Of a DNA stretch of 64,000 nucleotides, positions 57,470-64,000 are shown one piece after another (within the stretch, counting starts at the first letter, position 1; each line of letters starts with the position of its first letter). Source of the stretch: Echinostoma caproni (taxonomy: Eukaryota; Platyhelminthes; Trematoda; Plagiorchiida; Echinostomatidae); the NCBI GenBank assembly GCA_900618425.1, contig UZAN01039909.1, positions 22,627 through 86,626 on the forward strand. Direction: 5' to 3'. A model generated the notes under the pieces. That model saw only the letters and a list, made by a program, of their open reading frames with translations, was not told where the DNA came from and did not search any database. The position numbers and the translations under genes were made by a program.

Positions 57470-60400
57470 TTCCCTTCTGATGATTTGCACTCTTCCAGCC
57501 CCTCCTGAATCTGAGTCATGCATTCAGGCAATCGCAACTGTAACATTCGTGAATCGAATAAGGTCATGTCTTGGAATAACGCGCCATAATTCTTTCTGAT
57601 TTTCATCAAAACAGTCATCCAACATATGTTGTTGTTATTGCTGTCAAACGGGATCATCATCCATTGGCGCCGTTTTTCGTGGGTGTCGGTCCATACTCAA
57701 ACTTGTAAGTTTTGCCTGTTAATCCACAAGAAATTGCCTGTTGCACTATTGATTGTAAAATGCATCATCATGGATTCGGAAACACATAAACAAGAACCAA
57801 GGCACATCACCGGTCCATCTGGTCATCAATGACAGAATGACTTGCGTCCATGTGACTGGGCTGCTTCCTTTTTGGAAAACAGGTCGTTGTGTCCTTCAAT
57901 GCCGGTTAGGAAATTCAATTATGCAGTAAACCACGATAAAAATTGCTGTTCGCTCCCATATTTTATTATCGTCACGGTGACAAAATTGTCCTGTTCACAC
58001 AAAAACGTTCACTGGGAAATTCAGAGCACTTCGGTAAATCAAGCCATGTATCGGTATACCGATTATGGGTTTCGTTTGACTGGGATACGAGTGTCCGATG
58101 ACGGTGTGTTGTCAAAACGGACGTTTTTACGGTTCGGCTGATTGTTTTCTGTACCGTCAGACGGTAGGTGTTTGCATTGCTCATCAGGCGCATATTGTGA
58201 TAAGAAACAATCAGCTTGCCTTGTCACAGTACATAAAGTACTGAATGAATAGTTATCGCCGCCTGCTCCATTTTGAGGTGACAATGATTTCAAGTCAAGT
58301 ACTTGTTTTATTCCACCCAGGAGTGATAGAAGATAGCCTCTTTGAATAATACTAGAAGCATTTTTATAATTGAATAAAAATAAGGTGTAAAATTATGACA
58401 ATTTTGCAGCATTTTTCCCGAAAATATGAAGTACGTTGGGAGAATGAGGCAGATTAACAGTGTTGATCAGGGGTTTCGATATGTAAAATAATATTTAGAG
58501 TGACATTGTTTTTAAACAGTTTCGAAGGATACATGTAAGTTACATGTAAGTTAGCGTTGCTTGTCTGAAGAATGGCGATCAATGGAGAATGTATCACAGT
58601 TCATCGCTGAATGTTACTTTTAAGCGACTAACTGCTGCAGGAGCATGATTTTGCTTCATAAATATTTCCGAATCCAGCAGCCCACACATGGCGATCCAAG
58701 GATAGTTAAACACAGATTGGAACCCAAATATCAATTTAATTCCGTGCACCGTAAACTGTTTATGTAATTAACTGGTCTATGTCATCGCGGACTGTGTTGA
58801 TCTAGGTTTTCATTTCGCCACCGTGGCAACCAGAGTGTGTTAGGTGAAGGCCTAGTTTCATCAGGTCATTTGAACACAACTGAAGTACCACGTACCGCTC
58901 AGGTGCAGTGTTTGCGAATTTCTTCGTCACGTATCATGTCAGCTTCAATCTTACATTTTATAGGCTTCTTGACCCTGGCGACCGAGTACCCCAGCAATGT
59001 CCGACCTCAAATGTAACTGGTCATGTTTCGAAATTATGTTTAGGTGAGGGGTTCTGTAGATAAGTGCCTTAGTTATAACGTTTTTTTCACAAAGGGCTCA
59101 CACGAAAACATATAGTTTCCGAAAAACCATTGCAGCTTTTAACTGTGAATCAAACATGTTTAAAAACTGCAAGCACTTGTTCACCTTAGCGTTTAACTAC
59201 CTCGATGTTGTGAAAGCATCGATCATAGTTTAAAAACGTCTGCCGTCTGTACGGGTTCATTTTTAATTCTGTTTACTTGCTGGAATGTTTTATGCCATTT
59301 AGTATCCATTGAAAATTCGCAGGGATATTCCACAGCGCAATGTTTATGAGGAAATGAAACTGTTTGGTAGGGAAACAGATAAAAGATCCATTTCCCTCAT
59401 AAAAGAGATTATTTCTAAGTTATGAAATACATTATTGTCAGATTGTTTTCTTTGCAGTTAATAAATTCATCTTTCACTGAAATGTGTATTGGTGTTCAGC
59501 CAGAAGAATTCCACAGCCTAATGTGTGCATCAAATGCTGCAACAAAACTGGTTGGAGCTTCATAAGGAATTTTTTTCACTGTGAATTTGCAAAACATAGC
59601 ATTCTATTCGATTATCACGAATACAGCATAATCCGGAAATCCTATTATCTCTAATAACGCTACCGGTTGAGTTCACAGTAGCCCTACATTACGACAAGCA
59701 GACAACAACCGGTAGTATATTATTGTACTGTCTTAATTCTGTTCAACAGCGAGAAAGAGTCGCTCAATAGCCGGGGGGTTGCACTACGATGGATCTGGGG
59801 AAGTCGGATCGGTTTGGTTTTCTAAATCACCGCACAATGATTGAAAACATAGAGATCAGCGGCAGATCAGATCGAATCTTTTTGATTTGCATCTACATAT
59901 TTCCAGCCTCAATTTGTGGACAATAGAAATTTTCTTATCCGCATACCTTGCAGTATTTCCCTTTAGGGCTGTCTACAGATTTCCGCGATACTGCACGCAC
60001 GTGAACCACACAGACTGTCCTTTCTTTGTGTTCAAACCTGAATCTCAATCAGAGTTTAGAATTATGAAGTTAAAAGTAATGTGACTTATGGAACACCGCC
60101 ACCATTCAGCGTTTCAGTGTGCGTTTCGGTTTTTAGGAGAAATCCAGGATTGATCGTATAATCATATTCGTTTTGGGTCTAATATTCGACTAAAGATGCC
60201 GTTTTATTATTTACGTGTATCTTACTTCCAATATAATTATCAGCCAATTCCAGCCAACACTCTTGCTTTTCGCCAACCGGACCGGAGGCGGAGGGGGGGC
60301 AGGACACCTGTCGGTTTCCACTGGGGTTTGGTATCCGGATCTAGGTTTGTTCTAAACGAATCACGGTTTAACTCTTGATCACTGCAGACTGAATATCGAT

Positions 60401-61270
60401 CCGGTCAATTATCGATATGCAGCCAGCTAGTTTGTTAGATCACTGGTTATAACTTTTCTAGAATAAGCATGAAGTTTGGCAATATCGATGATACCGTGAG
60501 GCACCAAACGCCTGTGGATAATTTTGCCGCGGTTGAGCATCTAGATCGAACTTCGGCTATAAAGCATTTGAGTCTCAGCCATTTTTTCGTAGGTTCACCA
60601 AGTATCGGCTGTGAATCTTTCTCCTTTTCTTCTGGTTTACCCATGGACTAATCAATACGGAATTCAGGAAAAAAGACCTACAAGAAGATAGAAATTGACA
60701 ACTAAATAGCTGTCATGTGAAAATAGGACTGCTACAAATTCCATCGAACCGCAGGGTGGTCATTTGCTGACCGCTTGACAATTATAATTCTGTAGTGGAT
60801 TTTAAATGAAATTAAAAATCGACCAGCCAATGCGATCAAATTGGTGTAAAAACTACTGTGAGATGAAATGTTTACAACGCATCATTGAGAGCACGTGGTA
60901 CCAAGCACATCTGGAGCGGGGCAATACATTTTCAGGTCTGTTAAAGAATTCAGAAAGCTGAATCAAGGAACTGCCTGAAGTATAAATTCATCATTCGGCT
61001 CACTAGCGAAATACTACACAAATGCCACATTACTTTTTCTGGATTCATATGTTTACAAAAAGCCATGATTTCTAGATAGATGTGAGCACAAAGTCAGGGA
61101 ACCCGCACAGAACGCAGATAATTTACTGATAAGAAATCAGGGATTCAGCTTCGTCGTGTTGGAAGATGTCTAACCAAGCCATAAGCCTGGAAGCTAGGGC
61201 GGCAATGTGCGACGTAATGAGCCTGTAATACGTTCTCAAACATAGATTGTGCTGTAACCTGTGTGAGGAA
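57470..61270. other. No firm gene; scattered weak open frames
   Basis: Minus-strand codons at 57480-57660 (NNNNICWMTVLMKIRKNYGA, then LFDSRMLQLRLPECMTQIQE) run into the foldback and look protein-like; they may be a repeat-derived frame. Overlapping frames at 57842-58293 are unassigned. A short direct duplication of ACATGTAAGTT lies near 58532-58552. The rest is AT-rich. Confidence 0.35.
60469..60651 (+). CDS. Short open frame of 60 codons, coding-like, unidentified
   Basis: ATG at 60469 to TAA at 60649-60651, starting MKFGNIDDTVRHQTPVDNFA. Codon composition is less AT-rich than the surroundings. A minus-strand frame of similar length overlaps, so the call is ambiguous. No signal peptide or motif is seen. 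Confidence 0.22.
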   Translation: MKFGNIDDTVRHQTPVDNFAAVEHLDRTSAIKHLSLSHFFVGSPSIGCESFSFSSGLPMD

Positions 61271-61279
61271 AATGAAAAG

Positions 61280-61470
61280 CGGTCTGGTTATCGAGGGGGT
61301 AGTGTGCCTGCATTCTACCTGCAAGGTTCCGGGTTCTCTTTCCGGTTGGGTCGATGGCTTCATACTGCTGACGGGACCCAACCAGGTCGAAACGGGAGTT
61401 CAGTGCTTACGAGCTAGTAATTTCACGCTTCATTTGCTTTTCACACGATACAAATCATTATATGAATTTA
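61280..61470 (+). repeat. SINE-like repeat with tRNA-like T-arm and hammerhead core
   Basis: A T-arm-like hairpin CCGGG-TTCTCTT-TCCGG (61329-61345, seven-base loop) follows a segment that could be a degenerate A box and anticodon arm (TGGTTATCGAGGGGGTAG near 61282). A hammerhead core follows at once. The layout of a tRNA-like Pol III head plus hammerhead is that known from schistosome SINE-like repeats. The ends of the repeat are not defined. Confidence 0.45.
61350..61400 (+). ncRNA. Hammerhead-ribozyme-like core
   Basis: GTC at 61350-61352, a 15-base stem-I segment, CTGACGG at 61368-61374 (consensus CTGATGA), a perfect stem II GACC/GGTC with loop CAACCA (61375-61388), and an intact GAAAC (61389-61393). 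The copy at 29.29 kb has the intact CTGATGA but a mutated GAAA, so a consensus of the two has both boxes intact. Stem III is weak, so activity of this copy is doubtful. Confidence 0.5.
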
Positions 61471-63118
61471 CATTTAGTTAAACGTTGAAATAGTTCACTG
61501 AAGTTCAAAACGTGTTCTGACTAGGCAACTGGGATGAGTTGAATGAAAATCAGAAAATAGTGGGCGTGTTTGATTGAAATCAGTCAAAATGCAAATCACA
61601 TCAGTGACAGAAGGGTGAAAATGTTTGACTAATGTGGTGTGTGTTGGTATATCTCTCGCCATCTGATGCCACTTTCATTTTACTCCACCCCGTGAATGCT
61701 TCTTCTCACATTCACTTCATAACCGGGTTCATTTGTCTAAATTATTATAGGAGAGAAAAAATCTCCAATCTCCAATGAAATTTTCAAGCGTGCATGACCA
61801 GAAAGTTAAGTGCCTCGTCGAGAGAGATAATGCTTGTTGTAGTCATATTCATTCACAGTGTAACACTATTAGGGTCAAGACGACTAGGTCTGTTGCTCTG
61901 TCACTTAACAAGAATTGCGTGTATGCTACCTCTTGCATAGCGTTCATTGAACTGAAAGAATATTCGAAAGGTGCCAAGGCATTTATTTATAAATTGGGAG
62001 TGATTTCAAGGATTGAGCGAAAATNTCTCAAAAGCCTTACGGAGTATATTCGATAAATCCAGTTAAGGCTACCAACCAGATTTGTATTTTATTGTATTAC
62101 ATTGGCTCGTGTAAGAAATTATGCCTATATTTCATTTAAAACCTCTGTTTCCCCTCATATTGAGATAACAATTATGAAAATGTTCTATAGAACAATGGTA
62201 AAACGCAAACAAAACAAGTTTATGGATTAAGAATTGGTTGTTTCTTTAGTTCCTTCCTCTATCTTTTAGAGTGCAAGTCGAATAGGGTTCTTTTGAAATA
62301 CAACAAACGTTTATACGCGAGGATGTGGTTGCGTCATGGGAACAAAATGTAAACAGGTTGTAAATAATCCTGTGGGGAAAATTGTTAATGAGAATAATTG
62401 GAACACGGTTTATCATGGTATGACCTCGACGAAGCCTAATGAAATCCTTTCTATGTGAACTAGGAAGTCACAAGAAAATGTAATATCTGACAGAAAATGT
62501 GTACTCATAAACAAAAGGAGATGCAGTTGAATGTAACACTGAGTTGTTTTACTTAGGGTGTCTGTCAGGATGAGCGACTTGGTTTAATAACACCGGCTTT
62601 CACATAGGAGAACCACCGTGAATTGCTCTCTCTGAGGACTCCAAGGTATTTGATGACGTGTTGCGATAAAGGGTAATAAGGTGATTATGGAGGATTTCGA
62701 TGCATACCCAGAACAATAAAACTAAAAGCGTATTTGAAACACTCAGAAATATTCAATTCCAGGCCAGATTAATTGGAGAATATTTGCAATTGCACGAAAC
62801 TATCATCACATAATTTCATATCAGATTGGTTTCACGTGGCCTGACATAGAACGACATTATCAGAATGTTTGAAGATTTTGCATAAAGGAGTAACGAATGA
62901 GTCACGAAGGATTTTTCAAAGCGCCTCACCTTAAAAATATCTCATATTATTGATTAACGTTCCCAAAGTTTAAGCTTGTTTAAGCTTGAACCACAGAGCT
63001 CTGGAGTAAAGTTTGAGGGCATTAAGTGTACCAGATCCCGATGCCACAAAAACCACATGTCCGTTCGTGATCCAACCCCGAATTGTTGTCAGTGTCCTGT
63101 TCTTGATTTTACACTTAC
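61471..63118. other. Unassigned sequence
   Basis: No gene supported. A 93-codon plus-strand frame at 61775-62056 crosses an ambiguous base and has no motif. Confidence 0.4.
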
Positions 63119-63184
63119 CTCCAATTACATCCAAATGTGAACGTGTAATGTTTTTTTTGTTCCACCGACGGAAAACATCTGTTT

Positions 63185-63316
63185 TCACTTAACTGAAATT
63201 GCTCTGGACAGGATGCGAGCATTACTGACTGGCGCCAAAGCCCAATCGCCGAATGGTGGGGCTAGCATGTGCTGAAGATGATCACGGATCATATCAATTC
63301 GAAACTGCTTGAACCA
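63185..63316 (-). CDS. Probable 3' exon of an unidentified minus-strand gene
   Basis: On the minus strand the acceptor ATCCTACCAAAATATTTTCAG is followed by 43 codons and a TGA: WFKQFRIDMIRDHLQHMLAP then PFGDWALAPVSNARILSRAI. Composition is clearly coding-like. An overlapping frame continues to a very strong GTAAGT donor at 63118 (KTDVFRRWNKKNITRSHLDV), so a different splice pattern with further exons at lower coordinates cannot be excluded. No domain is recognised. Confidence 0.5.
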   Translation of the reverse strand, partial: WFKQFRIDMIRDHLQHMLAPPFGDWALAPVSNARILSRAISVK

Positions 63317-63375
63317 CTGAAAATATTTTGGTAGGATTAGTTGCTAATTACTGACCCATTTCGTCTATTGCTTAC

Positions 63376-63401
63376 CTGTCGCCCCGTCAAGTTGCAAAGT
63401 G
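63376..63401 (-). CDS. Candidate 26-bp micro-exon upstream of the 63185-63316 exon
   Basis: On the minus strand an excellent acceptor (TTTTTTCTTAAAATTCAG) and donor (GTAAGC) enclose 26 bases. They read as two bases plus eight codons (LCNLTGRQ) ending in phase 0, exactly as the next exon needs. The separating intron would be 59 bp. Further upstream exons were not identified. Confidence 0.4.
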
Positions 63402-64000
63402 CTGAATTTTAAGAAAAAAGATATCGAAAATTCATAGAACGTTGTTTCCAGCCCTGACATTTGCGGTACCACCGGGAAATATAAGTGTAAATATTTAACT
63501 GGAACAGGTTTATTAGAAGTGATACATCAACCGTTTAGTATGATGGAGAGTTGCGAAAATTAAATAGATGGAATGTTGTAAGACATTATTCACACTTGTA
63601 CCCACATTTTTCATATACGTCTTTGCTCATTCTCATAGGATCGTATTAATCCCACTGTCTGACTGTAACAAGAATATAAATGCGTATATAATCTGTTCGA
63701 ATTAAAGCATATGTATTTGATAAGCGAGAAGAGACACCGAAATACATTGGTTACTGTTACCAGGCAAATAACATATTATTAAGATGAGTTTGGCACAATT
63801 AATCAAATCTGATTCTATTTGTTGATATTATGTTTGAAATTATATCGTACAAGAAGCCATAGAAAACCACTTTTTCTTTTAGGCGTTTTCCTTTGTTTCG
63901 GTGGATTTGACACTCTGAAATGTTGTCGATTTCGCAGAACAAAAATGATTTCCATTGTTGCATCTATTAGCTATAAGCTATATACAGGTGTTGACCAAAC
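63402..64000. other. Window end, ambiguous
   Basis: A TTTTTCTTTTAG acceptor near 63882 is followed by a plus-strand frame open to the window end (GVFLCFGGFDTLKCCRFRRT ...). The minus strand over the same bases has an ATG-started 46-codon frame. Neither can be preferred. Confidence 0.25.

Overview
The window looks like nuclear DNA of a flatworm, most likely a digenean trematode. Exons are small and carry GT..AG borders, introns run to several kilobases, and there are no operons or ribosome binding sites. The interspersed elements are of types common in flukes: RTE-like and CR1-like non-LTR retrotransposons, a Ty3/Gypsy element with a gag Cys-His box like that of the CsRn1 clade, a decayed Tc1-type transposon, and short repeats carrying hammerhead-ribozyme cores. 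Species assignment is inference. No tRNA, rRNA or CRISPR is supported.

Region 0.5-29 kb (+ strand) holds the 3' part of one large gene encoding an armadillo/HEAT-like helical protein. Seven exons (580-677, 2669-3274, 5419-5547, 7553-7687, 12672-12818, 21200-21279, 28237-28323) join in consistent reading phase into about 427 codons ending at a TAG. The 5' exons lie outside the window. Its introns carry a short repeat that also has an inverted copy at the window edge, an internally deleted RTE-like element (9.98-12.44 kb), a diverged pair of direct repeats with a hammerhead-like core (15.56 and 16.55 kb), and a Tc1-type transposase pseudogene (17.37-18.42 kb) with an apparent 53-bp intron. A 600-base assembly gap follows that transposon.

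Region 29-42 kb is mostly repeat debris: a hammerhead-like repeat (29.29 kb), a (TA)n tract, an antisense RTE fragment (30.1-30.9 kb), two CR1-like 3' fragments (39.1 and 40.9 kb) and a possible antisense piggyBac-like remnant between them. A weak two-exon candidate lies at 37.8-38.0 kb.

Region 43.3-47.7 kb (+) shows four coding-looking, phase-compatible exons of a second, unidentified gene. Region 48-53 kb has only weak candidates.

Region 53.3-57.0 kb is a nested insertion. A Gypsy element on the minus strand (gag, zinc knuckles, protease, start of reverse transcriptase) is split inside gag by a CR1-like element on the plus strand, whose middle is a 515-base gap. At 57.3 kb lies a 172-bp foldback with 63-bp arms. 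At 61.3 kb lies a repeat with a tRNA-like T-arm followed by a hammerhead core. At 63.2-63.4 kb are probably the last exons of a minus-strand gene, one of them only 26 bp long.

The most interesting signals are the short repeats with hammerhead cores, the foldback, and the intron-bearing Tc1 transposase.
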